DNA of 64,000 nucleotides from Paractinoplanes brasiliensis (GCF_004362215.1 NZ_SNWR01000001.1:1860001-1924000), one strand, 5' to 3'. Counted from the stretch's first letter, positions 17,603 to 26,206 are shown. The notes: generated from the sequence alone by a model not told the origin. Made by a program: numbers and translations.

Positions 17603-18786
17603 CCGATCTCCTTCTGCATGTCCTGGATGAACCGCTGCGTCAGCTGCTCGCCGTCCTTGATCAACCGGTGGGTGTGCTGGGCGAAGACCCGCGCGAAGCT
17701 GGCGTAGCCGCGGTGCATCGGCCGCGGGCGCGACGACTCCACCGCGTACCGGATGTATTTCAGGTGCGGCAGCGACTCGGCCAGCCGTTGGTCGATGTAC
17801 GCGTCTAGCTCGGTCGGGGCGAAGCCGTACTTGGCCAGCAGCAGCTGCGACGACGTGCCGGTGAGGAAGTGAATCGCCTGCTCGGCGATGTCCTTGTTCT
17901 CGCTGGTGGCCGAGACGGCCAGGCTCTGGCCGCCGATGATGCCGGTGGGCAGCCCGCCCAGGCGGATCTCGGCGGTGGACACCTTGGTGCGCTCGGCGCG
18001 GTCGACGGCCGGGTAGGAGACAGGCCAGTTGCGCATGTAGCGCAGCCCGAACCGCTGGAAGGTACGGGTGGTGTCGCCCTCGCCGGCCTCGTCGGTCACC
18101 CGCCCCGACCGCACCGCGGCGGCGACCGGGCCGAGCGCCTCGCGCCACTGGCCCAGGCTGAACGACAGGGTCCCGTCCTCGGTCAGGATGGCGTCGTCCT
18201 GGGCCAGCGCGTGTTCCAGCACGTTGACCACGAAGGCCTCGTCGGTCTGCGGGCTGACCGTGTTGAGCTGGCCGGCGAACTGGCCGGGAGCCTTGGTGAT
18301 CAGGTCGGCGAGTTCCGGTTCGACGTCGGCGACCGACTTGTCGGTGATCCGGCGGTACAGCATGCCGACGTCGGTGTTGAACGGGATCGCCCAGAAGTCG
18401 TCGTGGCCGGGGCGCTGCGACAGCCGGCGTACCGCGGGCAGAAGTGAGTGCCCCTCGCGCGGGGTGATCGGGACGATCCGGTTGTCGTCGGCGAAGCGCG
18501 GGATGTGGATGACGTCGAGGTTGAAGATGTCGGCCTTTTTGGAGAGGAACTTCTCGTACTGGTCGCCGGTGGAGCTGTTGATGGTCTCGGTGCGGATCTG
18601 GGCGTCCGGGTTGAGCTGATTCCACATCGTCACCAGGAGCTGGCGGCCGCCGGTGGTGTCCGCGCCGGTCGCGAGCACCAGCACGACCGGCTCGCGCCGG
18701 GTCAGCACATACCCTGCGCCGGCCGAGAGCGTGCCCGAGGTGAGCACCCCGGCGAGGAACGACCGTCGAGAGTAGAGCTCCGTCAT
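17599..18786 (-). CDS. Extracellular solute-binding protein (ABC transporter type 1 family), Tat-exported
   Basis: The 395-residue protein has a twin-arginine signal (SRRSFLAGVLTSGTLSAGAG) and then a periplasmic-binding-protein fold. It has a GADTTGGRQLLVTMWNQLNP start and a WAIPFNTDVGMLYRR segment typical of sugar-binding SBPs. No ABC permease or ATPase gene is present in the window. Instead the gene heads a coupled operon with a membrane protein, a flavoprotein and a GH3 enzyme. A DosR-like box in the upstream region (18873-18886) lies 86 bp from its start and might influence it. Confidence 0.82.
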   Translation of the reverse strand: MTELYSRRSFLAGVLTSGTLSAGAGYVLTRREPVVLVLATGADTTGGRQLLVTMWNQLNPDAQIRTETINSSTGDQYEKFLSKKADIFNLDVIHIPRFADDNRIVPITPREGHSLLPAVRRLSQRPGHDDFWAIPFNTDVGMLYRRITDKSVADVEPELADLITKAPGQFAGQLNTVSPQTDEAFVVNVLEHALAQDDAILTEDGTLSFSLGQWREALGPVAAAVRSGRVTDEAGEGDTTRTFQRFGLRYMRNWPVSYPAVDRAERTKVSTAEIRLGGLPTGIIGGQSLAVSATSENKDIAEQAIHFLTGTSSQLLLAKYGFAPTELDAYIDQRLAESLPHLKYIRYAVESSRPRPMHRGYASFARVFAQHTHRLIKDGEQLTQRFIQDMQKEIG

Positions 18787-18872
18787 CGGCGCCTCCGTTC
18801 GCCTACGTACGGTACTCGGTTGATCGCCTCCGCGTGACCCCCGTCACCGTCCGGACGTCCCTTGATCGAGTA

Positions 18873-18886
18873 GGGACTTTGGTCCC
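18873..18886. promoter_or_regulatory. DosR/DevR-type binding site upstream of doxX
   Basis: The sequence GGGACTTTGGTCCC is a near-palindrome matching the GGGACTTNNGNCCC core of the mycobacterial DosR box. It lies 84 bp upstream of the DoxX start and 86 bp upstream of the divergent solute-binding protein start. Confidence 0.8.
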
Positions 18887-18970
18887 GCCGTATTCGGGCG
18901 CGAAGGCCCGGGTGCCGCCGCCTCCTTCGGAGCAGTCTCAGAGGTGAGAAAAACGATGAAGGAGGCAGCG

Positions 18971-19528
18971 ATGACCACCATCCACCGGGCTGCGGCACAC
19001 CTCGAGACCGTTGAGGCCCCGGGCGCCATGCTCACCAAGACCGCCGCCCGGGCCCTGGCCGCGCTGCGGATCACCACCGGCTTCGTCTTCCTGTGGGCGT
19101 TCCTCGACAAGACCTTCGGCCTCGGATACTCGACCCCCTGGGAACGCGCCTGGATCAACGGCGGCTCACCCACCAAGGGCTTCCTGTCCAACGTCGAAGT
19201 CGGCCCGTTCCAGGGCTTCTTCCACTCGATCGCCGGCGCCGGCTGGGCCAACTGGAGCTTCATGCTCGGCATGCTCGCGATCGGCGTCGCCCTGATCGCC
19301 GGGGTCGGCCTGCGCCTGGCCGCTGTCGGCACCACCGCCCTGATGGCCCTGATGTGGGCGGCCGAATGGCCCCTGGCCAGCGGCTCCAGCAACCCGGTGG
19401 TCGACTACCACTTCATCTACGCGGTCGTGGCCGTCGTGGTCGCCCTCACCTACGCCGGCCACACCTGGGGTCTCGGCCGCCTCTGGGCGAAGCTCCCGCT
19501 GGTGCAGAAGAACCGCTGGCTCATCTGA
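18971..19528 (+). CDS. DoxX-family membrane protein
   Basis: The 185-residue protein has four predicted membrane segments, including FRITTGFVFLWAFLDKTFGL-like helix 1 (ALRITTGFVFLWAFLDK) and WANWSFMLGMLAIGVALIAG. This matches the DoxX/DoxD family of redox-linked membrane proteins. ATG 18971 is chosen because GGAGG lies 5 bases upstream; 18944 and 18956 are weaker. A DosR-like box in its promoter ties it to the response regulator gene 5 kb downstream. It ends at a strong hairpin. Confidence 0.85.
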   Translation: MTTIHRAAAHLETVEAPGAMLTKTAARALAALRITTGFVFLWAFLDKTFGLGYSTPWERAWINGGSPTKGFLSNVEVGPFQGFFHSIAGAGWANWSFMLGMLAIGVALIAGVGLRLAAVGTTALMALMWAAEWPLASGSSNPVVDYHFIYAVVAVVVALTYAGHTWGLGRLWAKLPLVQKNRWLI

Positions 19529-19539
19529 GCCCTCTCCTC

Positions 19540-19564
19540 AAGGCCCGGCCGCCGGCCGGGCCTT
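19540..19564 (+). terminator. Terminator after doxX
   Basis: A perfect 11-bp stem (AAGGCCCGGCC and its complement) with a 3-nt loop is followed by TCCTTTGT. It lies 11 bp after the DoxX stop. Confidence 0.9.
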
Positions 19565-19576
19565 TCCTTTGTCACC

Positions 19577-20146
19577 ATGGGCGTCATGACGAGTCAGCAC
19601 GTGGTCGGCTACAACGGCATGTGGGCCCCGGCGGGCGAGGACCCCCGCACCCAGAACTCACCGGTGGACGAGCTCGACGTCATCCGGGAATACCTGACGA
19701 ACTACCGGTTGACCCTGGGCCTGAAATGCGAGGGCCTGTCACCCGAGCAACTGGCCCGGCGGTCGGTGCCGCCCTCGACGATGAGCCTGCTCGGCCTCGT
19801 ACGCCACATGGCGCGCGTCGAGCACAACTGGTTCCACCGCTGCTTGCAGGGCCACGGCGACGTCCCGCGCCTCTTCTGGACGGCCGAGGACAACGACGTC
19901 GACTTCAACGAGGCAACCGGCGACCGGGCCGTCGTCGAGGACGCCTTCACCCAATGGCGCGCCCAGATCGCCGCAGCCGACGCGTGGCTCGACGGCCGCC
20001 CCGACCTGGGCGCGGTGATCCGCGCGCCCTGGAACGACAACGTCAGCGTCCGTGACGTCCTCATCCACATGATCGAGGAGTACGCCCGCCATTGCGGCCA
20101 CGCCGACCTGATCCGCGAATGCATAGACGGCCGAACCGGCCAATAA
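19577..20146 (+). CDS. DinB-family (DUF664) protein
   Basis: The 189-residue protein has the four-helix DinB/YfiT fold. The putative metal-binding histidines sit in LLGLVRHMARVEHNWFHR and in VLIHMIEEYARHCGHADLIRE near the end. Family members include mycothiol- or bacillithiol-dependent transferases and many proteins of unknown function. The start is uncertain: ATG 19577 or ATG 19586, neither with a strong ribosome binding site. Confidence 0.85.
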   Translation: MGVMTSQHVVGYNGMWAPAGEDPRTQNSPVDELDVIREYLTNYRLTLGLKCEGLSPEQLARRSVPPSTMSLLGLVRHMARVEHNWFHRCLQGHGDVPRLFWTAEDNDVDFNEATGDRAVVEDAFTQWRAQIAAADAWLDGRPDLGAVIRAPWNDNVSVRDVLIHMIEEYARHCGHADLIRECIDGRTGQ

Positions 20147-20201
20147 CGCGGCGCTCAGGGCCCGCGGTCGCCACTGCGGCCATACCGGCCAACAACGGCT
20201 C

Positions 20202-20408
20202 TCAGACCCCCTGCGCCGGCTCCACCAGCTGCAGCTGGTCGGGGGTCAGGGCGACCTGGGCGATCGTGCGGCCCTCGCCATCGGTGAACTCCACCTCGTA
20301 CGCCAGGTTCGGCCGCTCGAAAACATGAACCACGGCGCCGATTGCTCCGGCCGCCAGCCCCTCGCCCGGGAGGTCGACGAGCAGCCGGACCGTGTCGTAC
20401 AACCCCAT
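20202..20408 (-). CDS. DUF4926 family protein, 68 aa
   Basis: The short beta-rich sequence (YDTVRLLVDLPGEGLAAGAI ... VVHVFERPNLAYEVEF) follows the DUF4926 pattern. These are small proteins resembling regulatory or toxin-associated barrel domains that often act in immunity or DNA-related clusters. Function unknown. The gene is isolated, minus strand, 54 bp from the convergent DinB gene. Confidence 0.7.
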   Translation of the reverse strand: MGLYDTVRLLVDLPGEGLAAGAIGAVVHVFERPNLAYEVEFTDGEGRTIAQVALTPDQLQLVEPAQGV

Positions 20409-20519
20409 GTCGCGGTCGCCCGGTCACGGCGGCAACCGTTCAGCATCTCGACCCATGCCCCGGAATCTAACAATCAGTGTCCATCTATCAACCGGCCGTG
20501 ATGCGGGGGCGGCGGGCGG

Positions 20520-21476
20520 TCAGGCGGTCAGGACGTCCTCGACGGGGCGGCGCTGGGCGGCCGGGCCGGGGCGGCCGTAGCCGATGCGCAGGGCCATCTG
20601 GGGAGAGCCCGAGCGGCCCAGCGAACGCCTCAGCTGGTCGCGGGCGGCCGGGACCTCGATGGGCTGGCTGATCAGCGAAGCCGCCAGGCCGTCGCCGGTG
20701 AGGGTCAGCAGGACCCGTTGCAGGGCCTGGCCGGCCAGCAGCTGGTCGGCGGGGCCGTCGCCTGCTGACCCCAGGACGGCGACCAGCGGCTCGGGCTCGT
20801 AGTCGTGGCCGGGAGCCCGGCGGCGGTCGCTGAAGGCGCGCTGGGGCAACAGGTCCTGGGGTTCCGGTGCGGGGGCTCCGACCGCGACCGGCACGCCGTC
20901 GGGGGCGTTGCCGGCGTGGGTCCACCCGGCCATCTCGGACCGGTAGAGGGTGTCGCGGCGCAGGACGCGGTCGGCGCTGCGGGCGATCTCGGCGAAGCCG
21001 GTCAGCGGGACCATGCCGACGAGCAGGTCGAGCCAGGCGTTCTCGGCGCAGGCGGCGTCGATGATGCGGCGGCGGGCATCGGGCGGCACCGGGTCCGGCC
21101 AGAACGGGGCGCGGTGGCTGTGACGGAGCGGGATCGCGTCGTACAGGGCCTTCTCGGCTTGCGTGGGCGGGCGGGACGGGCCCGGCGTCAGCCGGGCCAT
21201 CAGGGCGGGGTCGGTGCGGTCGGGGCGCAGCGTTACTGTGGCGGGCCGGCCGTCGGCGGCGAGGGCCAGTCGGGCGTTGCAGGTGGCCGCCCCGACCGCG
21301 ATCCGCGCGGCCCAGCCCGTGTGGTCGGCCACGGCAAGCCGGCGGGACGGGTCGGCGAGGATCTCGACGGCGCCGTCCCGCAGGCGGAACTGCCACGGCT
21401 GCGTGTTGTGCATGGAGGGCGCGCGGACTCCGGCCGCGGCCGCGCGCAGCAGGTCCTCCTGGCCGTAACCGTCCAC
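20520..21476 (-). CDS. Acg-like nitroreductase-family protein
   Basis: The 318-residue protein starts with RAPSMHNTQPWQFRL, the nitroreductase FMN-binding signature (S-x-H-N-x-Q-P-W). It has the doubled nitroreductase layout of mycobacterial Acg/Rv3131-type proteins, where substrate access is blocked by a lid. In mycobacteria these genes are DosR-controlled and may sequester flavin. It begins 3 bp after the stop of a paralogous gene, so both share the promoter with the DosR-like box at 22492. Confidence 0.85.
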   Translation of the reverse strand: MDGYGQEDLLRAAAAGVRAPSMHNTQPWQFRLRDGAVEILADPSRRLAVADHTGWAARIAVGAATCNARLALAADGRPATVTLRPDRTDPALMARLTPGPSRPPTQAEKALYDAIPLRHSHRAPFWPDPVPPDARRRIIDAACAENAWLDLLVGMVPLTGFAEIARSADRVLRRDTLYRSEMAGWTHAGNAPDGVPVAVGAPAPEPQDLLPQRAFSDRRRAPGHDYEPEPLVAVLGSAGDGPADQLLAGQALQRVLLTLTGDGLAASLISQPIEVPAARDQLRRSLGRSGSPQMALRIGYGRPGPAAQRRPVEDVLTA

Positions 21477-21479
21477 TGC

Positions 21480-22433
21480 TCAGCCGCGGACGATCACTTC
21501 GGCGGCTGCGCGGCGCGGGCGCGGCGGCAGGGGCTGGGCCGAGGCGGTGTAGCCCAGGCGCACCATGATGTAGGGCTCGCCCAGGTCGGCCAGCAGCCCG
21601 CGGATCAGCAGCCGAGGCCATTCCACCTCGATGGCGTCGCTGATCGGGGCGGTGGCCAGGCCGTCGGCGGTCGCCGAGAGCAGCAGGGCCGAGAGCGCCT
21701 CGCCGCCGCGGAGCAGTTCGAGCCGGTCGTCGCCGCGGCCGAAGATGATGACGTACGCCGCGCCCTGGTCGTGCTCGGCGCCGATGGTGAGCCCGGGGGT
21801 GTCGTCCGGCGCGAAATCGCGTACGGGTACCCGGCGCAGGCCGGGCTCCACCGCGATGTCCGCCGGTACGCCGTCACCCGCGCCTGCCGGGCGGTGTGTC
21901 CACTCGCGCAGTTCCTCGCGGTAGTCCTGGTCGCCGAGTTCGGCGTCGCCGGCCAGCTCGGCCGAGATCGCCAGCGCGGGCACCTGGTCGGACGGCACCA
22001 CGTGCAGGTAGGCGCCGTTCTGCTCGACCAGCCGGCGCAGCTTGGTGAGTTCCTCGTCGGTGACCGTGCGGGAGCCGAAGGCCCGGCGGTCGGTGCGGCG
22101 CTGCGGGATCGCGGCGGCCAGACGCTGCACGTCGGGTGCGGGCGTCGCCGGGGTCCCCAGCTGGATCCGGGCGACCGGGCCGGCGCCCTTGCCGGGGAGC
22201 CGCTCGACGGAGTAGGACCAGCCCGAGGCGGCCAGCGCGGTCAGGGCGTGGTGCAGGGCGGCGCCGAGGCTGAGGAGAAGCAGCCGGCCGTCGCGGTCGG
22301 TGGTCTCGAGCCGGCGGGACTCGTCGGCGTACAGCTCCATCGTGTCGCCGTCGATCTGCCAGCGCCACGGCTGGGTGTTGAAGACGGACGGGGCGTGCAA
22401 CGCGGCCTGGGCGGCCAGCTCGAGCGGTGTCAT
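21480..22433 (-). CDS. Acg-like nitroreductase-family protein, first of tandem pair
   Basis: The 317-residue protein begins with HAPSVFNTQPWRWQI, aligning with the signature of its downstream neighbour. Both share the LADLGEPYIMVRLGY-type C-terminal segment. It is a diverged tandem duplicate. A DosR-type box ends 59 bp upstream of its ATG, the spacing expected for activation. An FMN-binding oxidoreductase or flavin-storage role is inferred from the family. Confidence 0.85.
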   Translation of the reverse strand: MTPLELAAQAALHAPSVFNTQPWRWQIDGDTMELYADESRRLETTDRDGRLLLLSLGAALHHALTALAASGWSYSVERLPGKGAGPVARIQLGTPATPAPDVQRLAAAIPQRRTDRRAFGSRTVTDEELTKLRRLVEQNGAYLHVVPSDQVPALAISAELAGDAELGDQDYREELREWTHRPAGAGDGVPADIAVEPGLRRVPVRDFAPDDTPGLTIGAEHDQGAAYVIIFGRGDDRLELLRGGEALSALLLSATADGLATAPISDAIEVEWPRLLIRGLLADLGEPYIMVRLGYTASAQPLPPRPRRAAAEVIVRG

Positions 22434-22491
22434 GGTGAACCTCCGAATTTCCGGTCACCTCAAGCGTGCCGCCGACGGCCCCGCCCGATCA

Positions 22492-22505
22492 GGGCCGAAA
22501 GTCCC
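22492..22505. promoter_or_regulatory. DosR/DevR-type binding site upstream of the nitroreductase pair
   Basis: GGGCCGAAAGTCCC is the reverse complement of GGGACTTTCGGCCC, which fits GGGACTTNNGNCCC exactly. It lies between the sensor kinase stop (22509) and the nitroreductase start (22433). Confidence 0.8.
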
Positions 22506-22508
22506 GTC

Positions 22509-24182
22509 TCACGAGGAGACAGGCACTCGCCAGGTCACCGTCGTCCCGCCGTCCGGGCCGGGGCCCGCGTCGAACGAACCGCCCAGGTCGTGGGCCCTCT
22601 CGGCCATGTTGACCAGGCCGCCACGGGCCGCGCCGGGCGGCAGGCCGGCCCCGTTGTCGGAGACCTGCAGGATCACCTCGCCGTCGGCGGCCCGGACCGA
22701 CACCCGTACGCTCGTCGCCGCCGCGTGCCGGGCCACGTTCGACAGGGCCTCGCTCAGCACGGCCAGCAGCTCGGGAACGATGTCGTCGGGGATCGCGCTG
22801 TCGACCGGCCCGCTCGTGTCGAGGGTGGGCCGGAAGCCGAGCGCCGCCGCCTCGACCGTCTCGCGCAGGGACGCCCGCAGCGACGGCCCGACCGGCGCCC
22901 GCAGCTCGAAGATCGACCGCCGGATGTCGCGGATCGTCTCGTCGAGGTCGTCGACGGTGGAGTTGATGCGTTTGACGGTCTCGTCGCGCGAGTTCTGCAG
23001 GGCCGCCCCCTGCAGCTGCATGCCGGTGGCGAACAGCCGCTGGATCACCACGTCGTGCAGGTCCCGGGCGATGCGCTCGCGGTCGGCCAGCACCGCCAGC
23101 AGCTCGCGCTCCTCCTGCGCGCGGGCCCTTTCCAGGACGAGCGCGGCCTGGCCGGCGAAGGTCGACAGCAGCACCGCGTCCTCGTCGGCGACCGGCCGGC
23201 CGGGGGCCTGGGTGACGATGAGCAGGCCGTGCGGGGAGTCGGCGCCGGCGAGCGGGGCGACCACGGCCGGGCCGGCGGGCACCGGGCCGGGCCAGTCGGC
23301 GGTGGCCCGCAGGTCGTCGACCACCTGGTAGCGGCTCTGGTCGAACTCGCCCGCGGCGATCCGGCCACCGGTCAGCCGGGTGCAGGCCGGGTCGGCGCCG
23401 TCGGCGACCTCGATCGTGTACGACGAGTCGTCGAACAGCAGCACCAGCACGAGCTCGGCGTTCGACACCTCACGGGCGCGCCGGGCGATGAGCTGCAGCG
23501 CCTCGGTGCGGCGGACCGTGCCCAGCAGCACCCCGGTGATCTCGGCGGTGGCGGCGAGCCAGCGTTCCCGCCGCTGGGCGAGGGTGAACAGCCGCGCGTT
23601 GTCGATCGCCACGCCCGCGGCGGCGGCCAGCGCCACCACGATCTCCTCGTCGTCCTCGCTGAACTCGGGGGCGCCCTGCTTCTCGGCCAGGTAGAGGTTG
23701 CCGAAGACGTGGTCGCGGATCCGGACGGGGACGCCCAGGAAGCTGTGCATCGGGGGGTGGTGCGGGGGGAACCCGTACGAGTGGGGGTGTTTGGTGATGT
23801 CGGGCAGGCGCACCGGGTGCGGGTCGGTGATGAGCAGCCCGAGCACGCCGCGGCCGTGCGGCAGGTCACCGATGGCGGCGTGGGTCGCGGGGTCGATCCC
23901 GTACGTGATGAAGTCGGACAACTGGGTGCGATCGGCGCCGATCACCCCGAGCGCGCCGTACCGGGCGCCGGCCAGCGCGCACGCGGATTCGACGATGCGT
24001 TGCAGGGTGCTGCGCAGGTCGAGGTCGGTGCTGATGCCGACGACCGCGTCGAGCAGCGCGCGCAACCTTTCCCGGCTCGTCATGACCTCGCCGACCCGGT
24101 CGAGCATCTCCTGCAGGAGCTCGTCGAGACGTACCCGGGACAGGGGACCCAACCCGAGTTCGGGCTTCATCTGCTCCGCCAC
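22509..24182 (-). CDS. GAF-domain sensor histidine kinase, DevS/DosT-like
   Basis: The 557-residue protein has two tandem GAF domains (about 45-200 and 215-355), a HisKA_3 dimerisation domain with phospho-accepting H376 (ERIARDLHDVVIQRLF) and an HATPase domain (SNVARHAAAT; VSDNGAGLP). The segment HHPPMHSFLGVPVRIRD in GAF-A (141-157) matches the region of mycobacterial DevS/DosT that carries the heme ligand, so gas or redox sensing is likely. It is divergent from its probable partner regulator across 69 bp that contain a DosR-like box. Confidence 0.93.
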   Translation of the reverse strand: MAEQMKPELGLGPLSRVRLDELLQEMLDRVGEVMTSRERLRALLDAVVGISTDLDLRSTLQRIVESACALAGARYGALGVIGADRTQLSDFITYGIDPATHAAIGDLPHGRGVLGLLITDPHPVRLPDITKHPHSYGFPPHHPPMHSFLGVPVRIRDHVFGNLYLAEKQGAPEFSEDDEEIVVALAAAAGVAIDNARLFTLAQRRERWLAATAEITGVLLGTVRRTEALQLIARRAREVSNAELVLVLLFDDSSYTIEVADGADPACTRLTGGRIAAGEFDQSRYQVVDDLRATADWPGPVPAGPAVVAPLAGADSPHGLLIVTQAPGRPVADEDAVLLSTFAGQAALVLERARAQEERELLAVLADRERIARDLHDVVIQRLFATGMQLQGAALQNSRDETVKRINSTVDDLDETIRDIRRSIFELRAPVGPSLRASLRETVEAAALGFRPTLDTSGPVDSAIPDDIVPELLAVLSEALSNVARHAAATSVRVSVRAADGEVILQVSDNGAGLPPGAARGGLVNMAERAHDLGGSFDAGPGPDGGTTVTWRVPVSS

Positions 24183-24201
24183 GCCACCAGATTACGGTGG
24201 C

Positions 24202-24215
24202 GGGACTTTCGACCC
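24202..24215. promoter_or_regulatory. DosR/DevR-type binding site between the kinase and regulator genes
   Basis: GGGACTTTCGACCC fits GGGACTTNNGNCCC exactly. It is placed in the 69-bp divergent promoter region of the two-component genes, which implies autoregulation. Confidence 0.82.
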
Positions 24216-24251
24216 TTGGACCAGGCCTTCCGTACGGGGTAGGAAGGACTC

Positions 24252-24896
24252 ATGATCCGAGTCTTCCTCCTCGACGACCACGAGGTGGTCCGCCGCGGCC
24301 TTGTCGACCTGCTCCAGTCCGGCGGTGAGATCGAGGTGGTCGGCGAGTCCGGCTCCGCTCAGGAGGCGGCCCGGCGCATCCCCGCGCTGCGGCCCGACGT
24401 CGCGATCCTCGACGCGCGCCTGCCCGACGGCAACGGCATCGACGTGTGCCGCGATGTGCGGGCGGTCGACTCGTCGATCAAGGGGCTGATCCTGACCTCG
24501 TACGAGGACGACGAGGCGCTGTTCGCCGCGATCATGGCCGGCGCGTCGGGTTACGTGCTGAAGCAGATTCGCGGCACCGACCTGGTCGACGCGGTCAAGC
24601 GGGTGGCCCAGGGGCAGTCGCTGCTCGACCCGGCGGTGACCCAGCGGGTGCTGGAGCGCATTCGCAACGGGGTGGAGCAGCCGCGGGAGCTGGCCGCGCT
24701 GACCGACCAGGAGCGCCGGATCCTCGAGTTCGTGGCCGAGGGCCTGACCAACCGCGAGATCGCCGCCCGGATGTTCCTGGCCGAGAAGACGGTGAAGAAC
24801 TACGTCTCCAGCATGCTCGCGAAGCTGGGGCTGGAGCGGCGCACCCAGGCCGCCGTTCTGGCCACCCGTCTGCTCGGGGAGCATCCGCACGAATAG
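24252..24896 (+). CDS. NarL/LuxR-family response regulator, DevR/DosR-like
   Basis: The receiver domain has the acidic pair D8/D9 (LLDDHEVVRRGL), phosphoacceptor D54 (VAILDARLPDG) and a conserved Lys in GYVLKQIRG. The C-terminal GerE helix-turn-helix reads LTNREIAARMFLAEKTVKNY. This recognition helix is almost the one in mycobacterial DevR, which explains the GGGACTT boxes nearby. The length of 214 also matches. It probably activates doxX, the nitroreductases and its own operon when phosphorylated by the divergent GAF kinase. Confidence 0.94.
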   Translation: MIRVFLLDDHEVVRRGLVDLLQSGGEIEVVGESGSAQEAARRIPALRPDVAILDARLPDGNGIDVCRDVRAVDSSIKGLILTSYEDDEALFAAIMAGASGYVLKQIRGTDLVDAVKRVAQGQSLLDPAVTQRVLERIRNGVEQPRELAALTDQERRILEFVAEGLTNREIAARMFLAEKTVKNYVSSMLAKLGLERRTQAAVLATRLLGEHPHE

Positions 24897-24903
24897 AGAT
24901 CAA

Positions 24904-24932
24904 GTGCGATCGCACGAGAGATCGTCTCGTGC
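24904..24932. terminator. Overlapping palindromes after the response regulator gene, likely terminator
   Basis: The perfect 12-bp palindrome GTGCGATCGCAC (24904-24915) overlaps an 8-bp stem-loop (GCACGAGA ... TCTCGTGC, 24912-24919 and 24925-24932, loop 5). It lies 7 bp after the stop. The second structure is a plausible terminator; the first could also be a protein-binding site. Confidence 0.55.
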
Positions 24933-25294
24933 GCGCCCGAATTCTCACATGGTGCACAGAGATGAGGTTCCGGGGAACCGTCGCGGCTGCTGTCTTGACG
25001 GTCCTACTGGCTGGTCACCATGCCCCCACCGATCGAGGGCCACCTATTGAATCCGGCCCCGTCGATCATGTTCGCCCCGGTCATCGCGTCGCACGGCGCG
25101 TACGGCGCTGATCCCGTGGACGCATGACTCTCGTATCCGAGGGCAGGTGATTCCACGGATGGAGGCGATATGGCAACGCGCAAGCCCGCCACGCGCGCGT
25201 CGAGCACAAGCCCCCGCATGGTCCATACTGGATCGGAAAGCACGTGCGGATGCACGTGCAGATGCGCCGGCTCTCTGGCTCGGGGAGGACAAGG
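24933..25294. other. Intergenic region before the EboE-like gene
   Basis: I see no convincing gene in these 362 bases; codon bias and GC periodicity are poor. The end carries a GGGGAGGAC ribosome binding site for the EboE-like gene at 25282-25290. Confidence 0.4.
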
Positions 25295-26206
25295 ATGCGG
25301 CTGAGACACCCTTCCGGCCGGATCGTGCACCTTTCCTGCGAGCTGCCACCAACTGAGACGCCGGTGAATCTACCGGTGATCGTCTCGCAGCTCGACACCT
25401 ACGGCGCTGTACGCGCCCGGCTCGGCGCCGACGCCCTCGGCGTGAGCCTCTGGCTTCCCCCCTCGCTCGCCGCCGCCCTCGCCGTCGAGAGCCGCGCCCG
25501 CACCCGGCTTCGTGCCGAACTCGACGCCCGCAGGCTCGAGGTCGTCACGTTGAGCGGCGCGCCCTTCGACGAGGGCGGCGGCGAGGCCCCCGCCTGGACG
25601 GAACCGGCCCGCCGCGAATACACGCTCGACCTGGCCCGGATCCTGCTCGACCTGCTCGACGACGACGCGGTCCGCGGCACCGTCAGCACCATCGGCGTCG
25701 GCCCGCGCGACGGCTGGGCCGAGGCGGAGGAAAAAGCCGCCCTCGGCATCCTGCGCCGGCTCTCCCACGGGCTGGCCGACCTCGCCTGGCAGAACGGCCG
25801 GGCCGTACGCGTCGGCTTCCAGCCCGCCCCCGGCCTGGTGCTCGACGACCCCGAGCAGACGGTGGCCGGGCTCAGCCGCATCGACAAGGACAGGCTCGGC
25901 GTCTGCCTCGACCTCGGGCACGTCGCCCGCAACTGGCCCGAGCCGGCCGCCGGCATCGAAGCCGTCACCGACTCCGGCCTGGCCATCGTCGAGGTCCGCC
26001 TGACCGCGGTGGCCGGCTCGACGACCGTGGCCTGGCGTGACGGGTTGCAGCAGCTGTTCGGCCGCCAAGGCCCGCTCACCGAGAACCTCACGCTGGTGAG
26101 CAAGGCCCCCACGGTCGAGCAGATCGCCGGCGACGTGGCGTACCTGCTGGCCGAGCTCGCCGCCCTCGGGCTCGCGCCGGAAAATGAGCCCTGCCCCGCG
26201 CGCTGA
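25295..26206 (+). CDS. EboE-like TIM-barrel protein (shortened, orphan)
   Basis: The N-terminus MRLRHPSGRIVHLSC and the DTYGAVRARLGADALGVSLW and RAELDARRLEVVTLSGAPF segments match EboE, a TIM-barrel protein of the ebo metabolite-trafficking cluster. Full EboE proteins are close to 390 residues; this one has 303. It lacks the CTNVHP motif after the first strand and shows CLDLGHVA where EboE has a Cys/His-bearing CVDTCHLA-type site, so metal binding may be lost. No other ebo gene is nearby. A second TIM-barrel gene follows after 156 bp. ATG 25295 follows GGGGAGGACAAGG. Confidence 0.65.
   Translation: MRLRHPSGRIVHLSCELPPTETPVNLPVIVSQLDTYGAVRARLGADALGVSLWLPPSLAAALAVESRARTRLRAELDARRLEVVTLSGAPFDEGGGEAPAWTEPARREYTLDLARILLDLLDDDAVRGTVSTIGVGPRDGWAEAEEKAALGILRRLSHGLADLAWQNGRAVRVGFQPAPGLVLDDPEQTVAGLSRIDKDRLGVCLDLGHVARNWPEPAAGIEAVTDSGLAIVEVRLTAVAGSTTVAWRDGLQQLFGRQGPLTENLTLVSKAPTVEQIAGDVAYLLAELAALGLAPENEPCPAR

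Noticed and set aside
20805..24242. Plus-strand open frame of over 1100 codons across the nitroreductases and kinase
   Set aside because: It is antisense to three genes with clear family motifs and lacks any domain of its own.
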